DNA of 64,000 bases, taken from positions 56,159 to 120,158 of the forward strand of contig NZ_JAVIXR010000012.1 in assembly GCF_031157525.1 (NCBI RefSeq). The letters are read 5' to 3'. The position numbers were made by a program, and so were the translations under genes. Shown piece by piece: positions 17,135-26,596 of this stretch. The notes below the pieces were generated by a model. The model worked only from the letters and a program-made list of their open reading frames with translations. It had not been told where the DNA came from and made no database searches. The first letter of the stretch is position 1; each line of letters starts with the position of its first letter. Origin of the DNA: Marinobacter sediminicola (lineage in GTDB: Bacteria; Pseudomonadota; Gammaproteobacteria; Pseudomonadales; Oleiphilaceae).

Positions 17135-19021
17135 CTATCTCGATTCAGGTGGCGTCCAAACTGGGACATCCTCGGGCTTCGGCTCTTCCCATTCGCCATG
17201 CATCGCATTGCTCAGGGCGCTTTCCAGCTTCATAAACAGCTCGCCATATTGCGGGCTGAAATGAATGCCTTCTTTAATTTCCTTCCAGGCTTCGAACAAC
17301 TCATCTTCATGAGCGCGCTCGTTATCAACAAAGGTCCAGGTCATCTGCCTTGCCCGCAACGGGTGTACGCCCATGGCCGTGAGGGCATGACTGCCAAGCT
17401 CCAGTGCTGAGTAATAAGTTTCACTCACCACATCGTCCGCACCGGCCGACCGTAACTGATAGCCATGGCCGCGATCGAATGCCCGTGCCAACACCCAAAC
17501 CCCGGGGAAGAACTGCTTTACATGTTCCACCATGGCCACTGTGCGCTCTCTGTCATCAATCGCTACAATCAACAAGCGAGCTTTGGCGATGCCGGATTTC
17601 TCCAACAAATCGGGCCGACTGGCATCCCCAAAGAAACTCTTGATATTGATCTGCCGTACGTTCTCAATCTGCTCAAGCTCGTGATCAAGCACCACAATGG
17701 GGACGTTATTGGCTCGCAGTAAACGGCATACAATTTGGCCAAACCGCCCCACCCCTGCCACGATTACGGGCGCTTCTTCATCAATCGTATCGGCATCCCG
17801 CTCATCACTTTTGGAGCGCCGGTAACGTGGCAACACGATGTAGTCGTATACGATGAACAACAAAGGGGTCAGGAACATGGAAAGCGCAACAACCAGCGAC
17901 AATATCTGGGACGTTTCCAGAGGAATTACATGGCTTTGCACACTATAGGTGAGCAGCACAAAGCCAAACTCGCCCGCTTGCGCCAGCCCGAGGGTAAACA
18001 ACCAGCCGTTGCTGCTGCGAATCCCGAACAACTGCGCAAGCGCAAATAGCACCAACGCCTTGCCGGCAATAACAGCTAAACCTAAGGATACGACTGTGCC
18101 CCACTCGGCTGCCAACACATCAAAATTGATACCGGCGCCAACGGTGATAAAAAACAGGCCCAGCAATAATCCCTTAAACGGCTCAATATTGGCCTCCAAT
18201 TCATGTCGGAATTCACTGTTGGCCAACACTACCCCGGCGAGAAAAGCCCCTAAGGCGGGCGACAGGTTTACCACACTCATCAGCGCCGCGATGCCAATCA
18301 CCAACATCAGTGCTGTGGCCGTGAACACCTCGCGCAGCCCTGACTTCACCACATAACGAAACAAGGGCCGGCTCAGGTAGTAGCCGCCAACAATAACAAC
18401 CGCAACCGCCCCTACCACAACCAATGCATGTCCCCAACCAGGCAGGTGCGCAACAAGACTCAGCCCCGAATCCGAATGCGACGCAGAGCTCGCGCTTTCC
18501 CTAAGGCTGGGCAGTGCCAGTAGCGGGATAAGAGCAAGCATGGGGATGACGGCTATATCCTGAAACAACAGAACCGAAAACGTATTACGGCCACCCTCCG
18601 TTTTCGACAGTCCCTTTTCATCTAGGGTCTGCAGCACAATCGCCGTCGACGACAGCGCAAAAATAAGACCAATGGTCAGCGCAGTCTGCCAAACAACGCC
18701 CAGCCACCAGGCCACTGCCATACCGGCAGCGGCCGTCAGAGCCACCTGCAATCCGCCAAGCCCTAACAAACGAACCTTCATTGCCCAAAGTGCTTTTGGG
18801 TCGATCTCCATACCTATCAGGAACAGCATCATCACCACACCAAACTCGGCAAAGTGCTGAATTGTGGTCGTTTCTTGGCCGACGAGCCCCAGTACAGGCC
18901 CTATCACAACACCTGCCACCAGATAACCGAGTACAGAGCCAAGACCAAGGCGCTTTGCCAATGGCACCGCAATCACAGCAGCCAGTAGATAGATAAATGC
19001 TTGAATAAAATAGGAGGTCAT
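17135..19021 (-). CDS. CPA2 cation:proton antiporter, KefB/KefC type
   Basis: 628 aa. The N-terminal about 380 residues are an Na/H-exchanger-type membrane domain with about 12-13 helices (starts YFIQAFIYLLAAVIAVPLAKRL; contains GLIFALSSTAIVLQTL and LFFITVGAGINFDVL). A cytoplasmic RCK/TrkA-N domain follows (VIVAGVGRFGQIVCRLL with the GxGxxG nucleotide loop, then FFGDASRPDLLEKSG). Such proteins exchange K+ for H+ and, in KefB/C, protect against electrophiles when gated by glutathione adducts. That fits the adjacent electrophile/quinone genes, but glutathione gating cannot be read here. The gene is convergent with LysR. Confidence 0.88.
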   Translation of the reverse strand: MTSYFIQAFIYLLAAVIAVPLAKRLGLGSVLGYLVAGVVIGPVLGLVGQETTTIQHFAEFGVVMMLFLIGMEIDPKALWAMKVRLLGLGGLQVALTAAAGMAVAWWLGVVWQTALTIGLIFALSSTAIVLQTLDEKGLSKTEGGRNTFSVLLFQDIAVIPMLALIPLLALPSLRESASSASHSDSGLSLVAHLPGWGHALVVVGAVAVVIVGGYYLSRPLFRYVVKSGLREVFTATALMLVIGIAALMSVVNLSPALGAFLAGVVLANSEFRHELEANIEPFKGLLLGLFFITVGAGINFDVLAAEWGTVVSLGLAVIAGKALVLFALAQLFGIRSSNGWLFTLGLAQAGEFGFVLLTYSVQSHVIPLETSQILSLVVALSMFLTPLLFIVYDYIVLPRYRRSKSDERDADTIDEEAPVIVAGVGRFGQIVCRLLRANNVPIVVLDHELEQIENVRQINIKSFFGDASRPDLLEKSGIAKARLLIVAIDDRERTVAMVEHVKQFFPGVWVLARAFDRGHGYQLRSAGADDVVSETYYSALELGSHALTAMGVHPLRARQMTWTFVDNERAHEDELFEAWKEIKEGIHFSPQYGELFMKLESALSNAMHGEWEEPKPEDVPVWTPPESR

Positions 19022-19216
19022 TAGATTGGAGTCATCTTCGAAAATAGGAGCAAAACTTTCTCAGGCTACTCTGTTGCGTGGTGCCTTTGTCAACAGAGTG
19101 CCAGAAAAGTCAGGTTTTCGAACAATATACACATATACTTCAAACATACACATATTGCAGACTTCATTTTCGGATTACAGCTGCCTTTGCCAGTACGTTT
19201 CTCTGGTGCCGGCCTG

Positions 19217-20035
19217 CTAAATCGCCTTATTTTGCTGATCAATCTCTGCAGCCGTTAACCCGCGCTTCTTCGCCCTCAGGTAGTTCAGGTACGCAGGTAT
19301 GTAGGTTTTACCCATGTACTTATCAAGATACGGCAGAAAGCCTGCGTAGTTACCTTTGAACTTCGCGTGGTGAAAATCGTGATAAACAGGGCCTTCGTAT
19401 ACAGGTAACAGATGCACCGGGTTCCAGGGAATGTCATAGCCAATGTGGCCGTCTGCACCTTCAATTTGCCGGATGATCACCCAAAGCCACACAACATAGA
19501 TATGTGCGCCCAAAAGAATAGGGCCTATCAAGGTGAGCGTTGCGGTTAACGTATATTCCAGCCAATGCATGTAGTTACCGTTGATCCCACAGGTGTTGCG
19601 GATCCGGTGGTGCACACTGTGCACATTTCTTAGCAGCCACTTGTTCTCATGCATGTACCGGTGCATCCAGTAGTACAGAAAATCATCCAGTAACACGAAA
19701 AACAGCAACTGCGCCAAAATCACATACCAGGCAGGCAACTCGTTTTGGTGCACGCCGGTATTTTTTAGCAACGGCCAACTCAGCACCAGCAACGATGCCA
19801 GGATAATATTGTTAATAAGAATGCGCCCAAGGGACGGCAGCAGGAACTTTTTAACCTCAAACGGTTTCTGCTGAATTTTGTATTTTCTCAACGAGACCGG
19901 GTCCAGCCAGGCAACAATTGTCCAAGGCGTTGCAACAAGCAAAAACGCCGCCATGCTGATGGCCAGTGTGGCCATAGGAAACTGCCAGAACCAGGGGTCG
20001 TTATAGAACCCGTCCCATAATCCAGATATATTCAT
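19217..20035 (-). CDS. Sterol desaturase / fatty acid hydroxylase superfamily protein
   Basis: 272 aa integral membrane di-iron enzyme. The histidine clusters of the family are visible in order: HRYMH, HSVHH and HDFHH, which together bind two irons. About four to five hydrophobic segments surround them (e.g. ATLAISMAAFLLVATPWTIVAWL, WYVILAQLLFFVLLDDFLYY). It would hydroxylate or desaturate a sterol-like or fatty acyl substrate. The MBL-fold gene lies 55 nt upstream in the same direction, so the two are probably co-transcribed and may act on related lipids. The substrate is unknown. Confidence 0.88.
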   Translation of the reverse strand: MNISGLWDGFYNDPWFWQFPMATLAISMAAFLLVATPWTIVAWLDPVSLRKYKIQQKPFEVKKFLLPSLGRILINNIILASLLVLSWPLLKNTGVHQNELPAWYVILAQLLFFVLLDDFLYYWMHRYMHENKWLLRNVHSVHHRIRNTCGINGNYMHWLEYTLTATLTLIGPILLGAHIYVVWLWVIIRQIEGADGHIGYDIPWNPVHLLPVYEGPVYHDFHHAKFKGNYAGFLPYLDKYMGKTYIPAYLNYLRAKKRGLTAAEIDQQNKAI

Positions 20036-20090
20036 ACCGAATCCAAGCTTCCAGAACCCATGATCAAAATACCCATATCACAAAGCAGGG

Positions 20091-21182
20091 TTACTTCTTT
20101 TTATGCACAGAGCCAAAACTCAGGTCACCATTGGTAACCGTTGGCCGATACCCTGGGAAGCCCCAATAACTGGTTAGCTCGGATGAGTTAGCCATGTTAG
20201 GAAAATCTGTATACAGCGGATGGCTACCGGCAATGGTTTTCTCAACCACCATAGAAATGTATTGATCCAGCCCGCCCTCAAGAGTATTGCCGTTCAGAAT
20301 CACTTCCATGCCGGTTTGCTGGGCGTATTTTTTCAAGCCAGGAATCCGTGAATGCAGAGGCGCGTAGCAATCCGGACCAACACCATTTTCGCTGGTTACT
20401 TTTAGCCCTTCCGGGGTATGGGCCACGAACGAGTGGTTCCCCACTGTATGGCCAGGAGTGCGAATGAGTGCCAGCCCATCACCGATCATTACGTCCCCAT
20501 CCAGTTGAATGATGCGTTCTTCCGGGACTCCGGCCAGTCCATTCGGGCAGTACCAGTCAATTTGTGGCGGCATTAGAAAGTTGGCGGCCGCCCACTCTGC
20601 GCTCATCACCAGAAGCTTCGCATTGGGGAACAGGCCTGGATTCTTGCTGTCGCCTAACCAGCGGCGAATGTCCTGGGTGTGCAGATGGTCGTAACTGATG
20701 TAGTCCACGTCTTCCGGCGTCAGACCAGCCAGCTTCAGACAGGCTTCGACGGTGTTGATTTCAGGCGCAAGAAACTTCTTAACCAGCTCTTTAAGAGGGC
20801 CAGCCTTGTCGATCACCTTCCGGAAATACGGGGTTTCTGCGTTCGCTTCGGCATCTGACGGTGACAGGAGTATCGTTTTCACACCCTCTTCACTATCAAC
20901 TTGCACAATAAACACGCGATTCAGGATGTGAATAAAGGGGCTCGGAACCACATTGCAGTTCAGAAATGCATACTTGGTGGGATAAGGCACACGGATTAAC
21001 CCCATGCTCTGATAGAACCTGGCCTGGGGTTTTGCCAGCATGTCGTTGCGGAAACCGACCGCCGCTTTCCGCATCGCTTCCAGCCGGTAGTGCGCAGTAT
21101 GGCACTTGCGAGCCTCTTCAAAATGCTTGATCGGCTTGATGATGCTGCTTTCAATCGTACTGGTTTTGAGAATACTGCCCAT
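20091..21182 (-). CDS. MBL-fold metallo-hydrolase-like protein
   Basis: 363 aa. A metallo-beta-lactamase fold is suggested by YDHLHTQDIRRW (position of the HxHxxDH metal motif) and by RTPGHTVGNHSFV (third histidine motif), plus GVGPDCYAP. The final His of HxHxxDH is Ile here, so one metal site is altered. A preceding helical region of about 100 residues is unlike classical lactonases. It sits between the sterol-desaturase-like gene and a divergent AraC regulator, so lipid or sterol-ester chemistry under AraC control is inferred. The substrate is unknown. Confidence 0.7.
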   Translation of the reverse strand: MGSILKTSTIESSIIKPIKHFEEARKCHTAHYRLEAMRKAAVGFRNDMLAKPQARFYQSMGLIRVPYPTKYAFLNCNVVPSPFIHILNRVFIVQVDSEEGVKTILLSPSDAEANAETPYFRKVIDKAGPLKELVKKFLAPEINTVEACLKLAGLTPEDVDYISYDHLHTQDIRRWLGDSKNPGLFPNAKLLVMSAEWAAANFLMPPQIDWYCPNGLAGVPEERIIQLDGDVMIGDGLALIRTPGHTVGNHSFVAHTPEGLKVTSENGVGPDCYAPLHSRIPGLKKYAQQTGMEVILNGNTLEGGLDQYISMVVEKTIAGSHPLYTDFPNMANSSELTSYWGFPGYRPTVTNGDLSFGSVHKKK

Positions 21183-21299
21183 GTGCCGCCTATTTATAAT
21201 TGTATTGGGATCTATGACTCGAATTGAAAAACATCCTAGCCTGCCTTAACCTGACTTAATTGTTGGATCGCGAATAAAAATTACTATAAGGCGGCAAGA

Positions 21300-22334
21300 T
21301 TGATCAGCAAACCAAAGCGGGATACTTCGCGAGACCACCCACTCAACTTTGTGGTTGGCGCGTACATTCAGCCAATTCTCGTCGCTTACCTACAACAAGG
21401 CGGACGCCTATCTCCTCTTTCTGATGCCGCGGCTGTGAATGACTTGTGGATGATCAATCCTCCGGAAATAATCGCCGTAGAGGACTACTTCCGTCTATTT
21501 CTCAGTGCAAGTGACCTTCTTCATGATCCCCTGCTCGGCATAAAGGCAGGTCAAAGCGCAGGCCTGGAAAACTTTGATGTGCTGGGCGAAGCTCTGGCCA
21601 ATTTACGCGCAAAATCTCTGACACTGGGCCACGCATTACATCAGGTGATGACTCTTGAGCGGCTAGTGCACCGGTTGGGGACCTCTCGCATAGAATCAGT
21701 CGGCGGGAACATACGGCTAATCTGGAGGGCTCACTTCCAACAGCACAAGGCCGCCCGGTTAGTTTGCGAAAGTGTACTCGCGGGAATAATTCATCTGGCG
21801 GAACAACTGACGGGGCGATTGATACCCGTAATGGAGGTGTGCTTTGTTCACTCGAGGCCGGTCGATTATCACGAAGCAGAGTACCAGCAAGGATTTAGAG
21901 CCCAGTGCCGTTTCAGCCAGAACGATAACAGCATTACGATCGCCGCAGACGTACTGGCCTGGCCTTTAATAAACATCGCCCGTCCTTCCGTTGCCGACTC
22001 CGCTGCAGGGCAAGTTGTTGATCAGGTAAAAAATCACATTGGAAAGAATCTGCTAAACAGTCCGAAGCTCCCCCAGATTTCCGCCATTCTCGGACAGAGC
22101 GAGCGCAGCTTGCAGCGACAGCTAAAGCACCAGGGAACCAGCTATCAACAGCTGTTGGCCGATGTTCGCTTACACCATGCGCAGGATTATCTAACGTATT
22201 CAAATTTAAGCATTCTGCAGATCAGCCAGCTGTTGGGGTTCCGGGAGCAGAGTTCGTTTAACCACTTCTTTTTAAGGGGCAGTGGCATGTCTCCTAAAAA
22301 GTGGCAGGAAGTGAAGCGGGGTAGGGGTGGCTGA
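21300..22334 (+). CDS. AraC-family transcriptional regulator (OruR/ArgR-like arabinose-binding-like N-terminus)
   Basis: 344 aa starting at TTG (21300) with AAGGCGG upstream. The N-terminal about 200 residues match the Arabinose_bd effector domain (DPLLGIKAGQSAGLENFDVLGEAL). The C-terminal double helix-turn-helix is intact (LPQISAILGQSERSLQRQLKHQGTSY, then LSILQISQLLGFREQSSFNHFF). It is divergent from the MBL/sterol desaturase pair across 117 nt, so it probably activates that pair. The effector is unknown. Confidence 0.88.
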   Translation: MISKPKRDTSRDHPLNFVVGAYIQPILVAYLQQGGRLSPLSDAAAVNDLWMINPPEIIAVEDYFRLFLSASDLLHDPLLGIKAGQSAGLENFDVLGEALANLRAKSLTLGHALHQVMTLERLVHRLGTSRIESVGGNIRLIWRAHFQQHKAARLVCESVLAGIIHLAEQLTGRLIPVMEVCFVHSRPVDYHEAEYQQGFRAQCRFSQNDNSITIAADVLAWPLINIARPSVADSAAGQVVDQVKNHIGKNLLNSPKLPQISAILGQSERSLQRQLKHQGTSYQQLLADVRLHHAQDYLTYSNLSILQISQLLGFREQSSFNHFFLRGSGMSPKKWQEVKRGRGG

Positions 22335-22487
22335 AACTAATGAGGGCGGGAGCAGACTGTCATCAGGCGTTCATCAAGTGCGGGCAATATTAGCGCCTGT
22401 AAAGCCTGAGATTCATTAGCCGCCCCATTTTCGCGAACCAAAGCGGTGCCGGGGCAAGCCCAAAAGATTCAACAGAAGGACTCTGTT

Positions 22488-23738
22488 ATGAAGATATTAT
22501 TCGTATTGCCCCTGGCTATAGGGGCTCTCACTCTGGTATCCGGCTGCAACGACAACAACTCGAACGCGCCCGAAGTAACACCTGCGGAAACAAGCCAACC
22601 GCTGGTTCAGCTTGGGCCCAGACCTTACTTTCTGGTTAACGACATGGATGACGGTGAACTGAAGAATGCGCTGCAGGCTTGTGAGTCTTTGCCTCCAACC
22701 TCAAGCAACTTCTCCATTGCCCACCGGGGTGCGCCCTTGCAGCTTCCTGAACATACCCGCGAATCCTATGTCGCAGCGGCCAAAATGGGAGCGGGAATCG
22801 TTGAGTGTGATGTTGCCTTTACCAAGGATCGGCAGTTAGTTTGCCGCCACGCACAGAACGACCTGCACACTACCACCAACATCGTGGCCGTGCCGGAGCT
22901 GAACGCCAAATGTACCAAGCCTTTTGTGCCTGCTAATCCAGGCGCTGGCACAAAGGCTGAGGCCGAGTGCCGCACCAGCGATATCACGCTGGCAGAGTTC
23001 AAATCGCTCCGGGGTAAAATGGATGCCTTTGACGAGAATGCCACCACGCCCGAGGAGTACCTGGGCGGTACTGCTAATTGGCGAACGGATCTTTATGCCA
23101 CAGAAGGCACCCTATTAAGCCATCGCGAAAGCATCGAACTGATTAAGGAGCTGGGCCTTAAGTTCACACCTGAACTGAAAACGCCGGTGGTTGATATGCC
23201 TTTCGAGGGTGACTACACCCAAGAGGATTATGCCCGACAGATGATTAACGAATACATCGCCGCTGGCGTGAAGCCCGAGGATGTATGGCCGCAATCGTTC
23301 CTGTTGGACGATGTCGTTTTCTGGGTTAATCAAATGCCTGAGTTTGGCCGCCAAGCCGTATTCCTAGATGAGAAAAGCAACGACCCGGATAACGTATCCA
23401 TGGCGTATATGGAAAGCCTCACCCAAAAAGGTGTTCCTATTCTGGCACCTGCCCTCTGGAAAATGCTCACTCTTAACAGCCACCAGGAGATTGTTCCGTC
23501 CGAATACGCACTCAATGCCAAGGCTGCCGGCCTGGATTTGATTGGTTGGTCACTGGAGCGCAGCGGCCCACTCGCTGAAGGTGGGGGCTGGTATTACCAA
23601 ACCATCAACGATGCCATTAACAATGATGGCGACATTTATAAAGTGATTGATGTATTGGCTCAAGACGTGGGTGTTATCGGGATTTTTTCAGACTGGCCTG
23701 CAACGACAACCCATTATGCTAACTGCATGGGCCTGTAA
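22488..23738 (+). CDS. Glycerophosphodiester phosphodiesterase lipoprotein
   Basis: 416 aa from the ATG at 22488 (AGAAGGA upstream). The signal ends in a lipobox-like LVSGC. The GDPD catalytic set is intact: HRGAP (His-Arg), Glu/Asp in VECDVAF, and the second His in CRHAQND. It resembles the GlpQ periplasmic family, which hydrolyses glycerophosphodiesters to glycerol-3-phosphate and an alcohol. It lies upstream of a phosphonate/phosphite-type ABC importer but is separated from it by a terminator, so the two are separate transcripts with a shared theme of phosphorus recovery. Confidence 0.88.
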   Translation: MKILFVLPLAIGALTLVSGCNDNNSNAPEVTPAETSQPLVQLGPRPYFLVNDMDDGELKNALQACESLPPTSSNFSIAHRGAPLQLPEHTRESYVAAAKMGAGIVECDVAFTKDRQLVCRHAQNDLHTTTNIVAVPELNAKCTKPFVPANPGAGTKAEAECRTSDITLAEFKSLRGKMDAFDENATTPEEYLGGTANWRTDLYATEGTLLSHRESIELIKELGLKFTPELKTPVVDMPFEGDYTQEDYARQMINEYIAAGVKPEDVWPQSFLLDDVVFWVNQMPEFGRQAVFLDEKSNDPDNVSMAYMESLTQKGVPILAPALWKMLTLNSHQEIVPSEYALNAKAAGLDLIGWSLERSGPLAEGGGWYYQTINDAINNDGDIYKVIDVLAQDVGVIGIFSDWPATTTHYANCMGL

Positions 23739-23773
23739 TAGCCCCGTAGTCGAACGTTCATAATTGCAATACC

Positions 23774-23808
23774 AAAGCCAGCGGATGACATCATCCGCTG
23801 GCTTTTTT
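23774..23808 (+). terminator. Intrinsic terminator after the GDPD gene
   Basis: A 15-bp perfect stem (23774-23788 with 23791-23805) with a 2-nt nominal loop, followed by a T-run to 23808. It ends the glycerophosphodiesterase transcript. Confidence 0.9.
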
Positions 23809-23837
23809 CTCTGGACCCACCTTCGAGCCCCCTGCTG

Positions 23838-23871
23838 ACGTGACAACCCCAGCATTTTGGTCTTGTCACGT
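23838..23871. promoter_or_regulatory. Inverted repeat upstream of phnD
   Basis: ACGTGACAA (23838-23846) and TTGTCACGT (23863-23871), 16 nt apart, lie about 60 nt before the phnD start. The TGTCAC core recalls half of a Pho box, but no second direct copy at the proper spacing is seen. It could be an operator for another regulator. Confidence 0.4.
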
Positions 23872-23932
23872 AACCATAACAATCCTTGGTTAGGATCTGG
23901 CCGTCGAAGATTCATAACCTGAGGATGCAAAT

Positions 23933-24877
23933 ATGAAAAAGTTAATGTCTCTTACATGTGCTGCTCTAATGACCCCTATGCTCGCCCAGGGCGCATTCAA
24001 ACTGGACTCCCGATACAGCGACAATGACGGCGATCTGATTGCCGACATTCCTGCCAAGTCTGAGCAGATCGATCCTTCCACTCTGATTTTTGCTTACACC
24101 CCAGTAGAAGACCCGTCTGTTTACGCTGAAGCCTGGTCAGATTTTCTAGACCACCTGTCTGATAAAACCGGTAAAAAGGTTCAGTTTTTCCCGGTCCAGT
24201 CGAACGCTGCGCAAATTGAAGCCATGCGCGCGGGTCGCCTCCACATTGCCGGTTTCAATACCGGATCCAACCCGATAGCCGTTGCCTGTGGCGGCTTCCG
24301 CCCTTTCACCATTATGGCATCCGCTGATGGTTCATTCGGCTACGAGATGGAAATCATTACCCACCCCGATTCCGGCATTACCGATGTAGACGGAATACAA
24401 GGTCGTGAACTGGCCTTTACCTCCGAAACCTCCAACTCAGGCTTCAAAGCGCCCTCTGCAATATTGAAAGCAGATTATGATCTTGTGCCAAATAGAGATT
24501 TCACGCCGGTGTTTTCCGGCAAGCACGACAACTCTGTTCTTGGTGTAGCCAACAAGGACTATGACGCCGCCGCGGTTGCTAACTCCGTTATGGCGCGGAT
24601 GCTGAACCGGGGCGTCGTCAACGAAGATCAGATTGTATCCCTGTACAAGTCTCAGACCTTCCCCACTACAGGGTATGGGGTCACGCACAACCTGACGCCA
24701 GAACTACAAGACAAAATCCAGCAGGCGTTTTTCTCCTTTGAATGGGCAGGCACCTCCCTGGAAGAGGAATTCTCCAAGTCAGGTGAAGCTCAATTCATCC
24801 CGATTACATTTCAGGAGCACTGGGAAGTTATTCGTAAAATCGATGATGCCAACGGTGTGGTTTACAACTGCCGCTAA
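23933..24877 (+). CDS. phnD: Phosphonate/phosphite-type ABC transporter substrate-binding protein PhnD
   Basis: 314 aa with a cleavable signal peptide (MKKLMSLTCAALMTPMLAQG, cut near AQG-AF). The PhnD fold is recognisable: IFAYTPVEDPSVYAEAW, the conserved AGFNTGSNP ligand loop, and FTSETSNSGFKAPSAIL. A GAGGA site precedes the ATG. It delivers phosphonate, phosphite or a related reduced phosphorus compound to the PhnC/PhnE transporter encoded next. No C-P lyase or ptxD genes lie nearby, so the substrate cannot be fixed. Confidence 0.9.
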   Translation: MKKLMSLTCAALMTPMLAQGAFKLDSRYSDNDGDLIADIPAKSEQIDPSTLIFAYTPVEDPSVYAEAWSDFLDHLSDKTGKKVQFFPVQSNAAQIEAMRAGRLHIAGFNTGSNPIAVACGGFRPFTIMASADGSFGYEMEIITHPDSGITDVDGIQGRELAFTSETSNSGFKAPSAILKADYDLVPNRDFTPVFSGKHDNSVLGVANKDYDAAAVANSVMARMLNRGVVNEDQIVSLYKSQTFPTTGYGVTHNLTPELQDKIQQAFFSFEWAGTSLEEEFSKSGEAQFIPITFQEHWEVIRKIDDANGVVYNCR

Positions 24878-24903
24878 ACGCTCAAACCGAAAACCGCTTT
24901 CAG

Positions 24904-24937
24904 CGGGTTGCACATGTCGCGAGATGTGGCCAACCCG
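24904..24937 (+). other. Hairpin in the phnD-phnC spacer
   Basis: CGGGTTG (24904-24910) pairs with CAACCCG (24931-24937), enclosing an inner CACAT/ATGTG stem. No U-run follows. Such stems after binding-protein genes often stabilise the 5' message, giving more binding protein than transporter. Confidence 0.5.
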
Positions 24938-24971
24938 TTGACTCTTCTATTATCAGCAATGGCAGAAAATT

Positions 24972-25790
24972 GTGCTTGAACTGAAAGCCTTATCAAAAAC
25001 CTACAAAACCGGCGACCGGGCACTGACCAACATCAGCTTCTCAGTGCCTGCAGGTCAGGTTGTGGGCCTGATCGGCCCCTCTGGCGCCGGCAAGTCGAGC
25101 CTGATCCGGTGTATCAACCGTCTGGTTGAACCCAGCTCTGGCAGCATTTACCTCGGCGAAACAGAACTGACCAAGCTCAGCGGCCGGACTTTACGCCAGG
25201 CTCGCCGGCGTATTGGTATGATTTTCCAGGAATATGCGCTGGTTGAGCGCCTTACAGTAATGGAGAACGTGCTCTCGGGCCGCCTGGGATATGTCTCCGG
25301 CTGGCGATCCTTCCTGCGCCGGTACCCGCAGGCCGACATAGATCAGGCCTTCAGCTTGCTGGAGCGGGTCGGCCTGGGTGATCACTACAACAAACGGGCA
25401 GATGAACTTTCTGGCGGTCAGCGCCAACGAGTAGGTATCGCCCGGGCGCTGGAGCAAAACCCGGAACTTCTGTTGGCCGACGAGCCCACCGCGTCTCTCG
25501 ACCCAAAAACCTCCCGCCAGATCATGCGCCTGATTCAAGGCGTCTGCCGGGAGAGAAACTTACCAGCCATCATCAACATTCACGATGTGGTGCTGGCGCA
25601 AAACTTCGCCGATCGAATCATCGGGTTGCGGGCTGGCCAAGTAGTATTTGACGGCCCATCGTCAGCCTTGTCCCACGAGGCACTGACCCGCATTTATGGC
25701 GCAGAGGATTGGGACCAGGTTCAACAAAGCAGTGAGCCACAGAACGACGAGTTTCTGTTCAGTCACGCCAAAGTGCTGGAGCTAACATGA
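24972..25790 (+). CDS. phnC: Phosphonate-type ABC transporter ATP-binding protein PhnC
   Basis: 272 aa starting at GTG (24972). Complete ABC ATPase motifs: Walker [10 protein letters not shown] (about 35-43), signature [15 protein letters not shown], Walker [14 protein letters not shown], and the H-loop His (NIHDVVLA). It energises the two PhnE permeases. It is 94 nt after phnD, and its stop overlaps the next ATG (ATGA). Length and motif set are typical of PhnC. Confidence 0.92.
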   Translation: MLELKALSKTYKTGDRALTNISFSVPAGQVVGLIGPSGAGKSSLIRCINRLVEPSSGSIYLGETELTKLSGRTLRQARRRIGMIFQEYALVERLTVMENVLSGRLGYVSGWRSFLRRYPQADIDQAFSLLERVGLGDHYNKRADELSGGQRQRVGIARALEQNPELLLADEPTASLDPKTSRQIMRLIQGVCRERNLPAIINIHDVVLAQNFADRIIGLRAGQVVFDGPSSALSHEALTRIYGAEDWDQVQQSSEPQNDEFLFSHAKVLELT

Positions 25791-26596
25791 CCGGCGCAAT
25801 CACGTCTTTGAGGACCTGGAAGCGTCCTCCGGTACTTCTTAAAGACCCACGATGGCGCTGGACCATTTTGTTAGGGAGTGCGATCTACCTGGTTCTGGCG
25901 ATTAGCTCAGTGGAGGTCAACTGGTTTCGGGTTTATGAAGGCCTTGAGCGCGGCTGGAAGTTCATTCAAGGGTTTCTATCGCCGGATTTCAATTCCCGCT
26001 GGCGAGACATCCAGGCCGGGCTGATCGAAAGCCTGACCATGACTCTGACTTCCACCGTGGCCGGTGTATTGATCTCGGTGCCCATCGGTCTTGGCGCTGC
26101 CCGCAATCTGGCGCCGTTGCCGATGTATACGATCTGCCGGAGCATTATTACGCTGTCCCGCTCATTCCAGGAAATCATCATCGCGATCCTGCTGGTCGCC
26201 ATGTTCGGATTCGGGCCCTTTGCCGGGTTCCTTACCCTGACATTTGCCTCAATCGGATTCCTCTCCAAGCTGCTTGCGGAAGACATAGAAGACTGTGACA
26301 GCGCCCAGATAGAAGCCATTCGCGCGACCGGCGCAGATTGGTGGCAGGTGGTTAACTATGCCGTCCAGTCTCAGGTTATGCCACGGCTGATCGGCCTTTC
26401 TCTGTATCGGTTGGACATAAATTTTCGGGAATCGTCGGTCATCGGTATCGTTGGTGCCGGCGGTGTTGGAGCCACTTTGAATACAGCTATTGATCGCTAT
26501 GAGTACGACTCAGCTGGCGCCATCCTGATTATCATCATCGCTATTGTATTAGTGGTGGAATACTCCTCATCCTACATCCGACGGTGGGTCCAATGA
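25787..26596 (+). CDS. phnE: Phosphonate-type ABC transporter permease PhnE (first copy)
   Basis: 269 aa with about six TM helices. It carries the permease coupling loop typical of the family ([18 protein letters not shown]) and a later [20 protein letters not shown]. Its ATG overlaps the phnC stop by 4 nt. The pair of permease genes suggests a PhnE1-PhnE2 heterodimer in the inner membrane. Confidence 0.9.
   Translation: MTGAITSLRTWKRPPVLLKDPRWRWTILLGSAIYLVLAISSVEVNWFRVYEGLERGWKFIQGFLSPDFNSRWRDIQAGLIESLTMTLTSTVAGVLISVPIGLGAARNLAPLPMYTICRSIITLSRSFQEIIIAILLVAMFGFGPFAGFLTLTFASIGFLSKLLAEDIEDCDSAQIEAIRATGADWWQVVNYAVQSQVMPRLIGLSLYRLDINFRESSVIGIVGAGGVGATLNTAIDRYEYDSAGAILIIIIAIVLVVEYSSSYIRRWVQ

Noticed and set aside
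23838..23890. Pho box before phnD
   Set aside because: Only one TGTCAC-like half is present and the spacing to a second copy is wrong.
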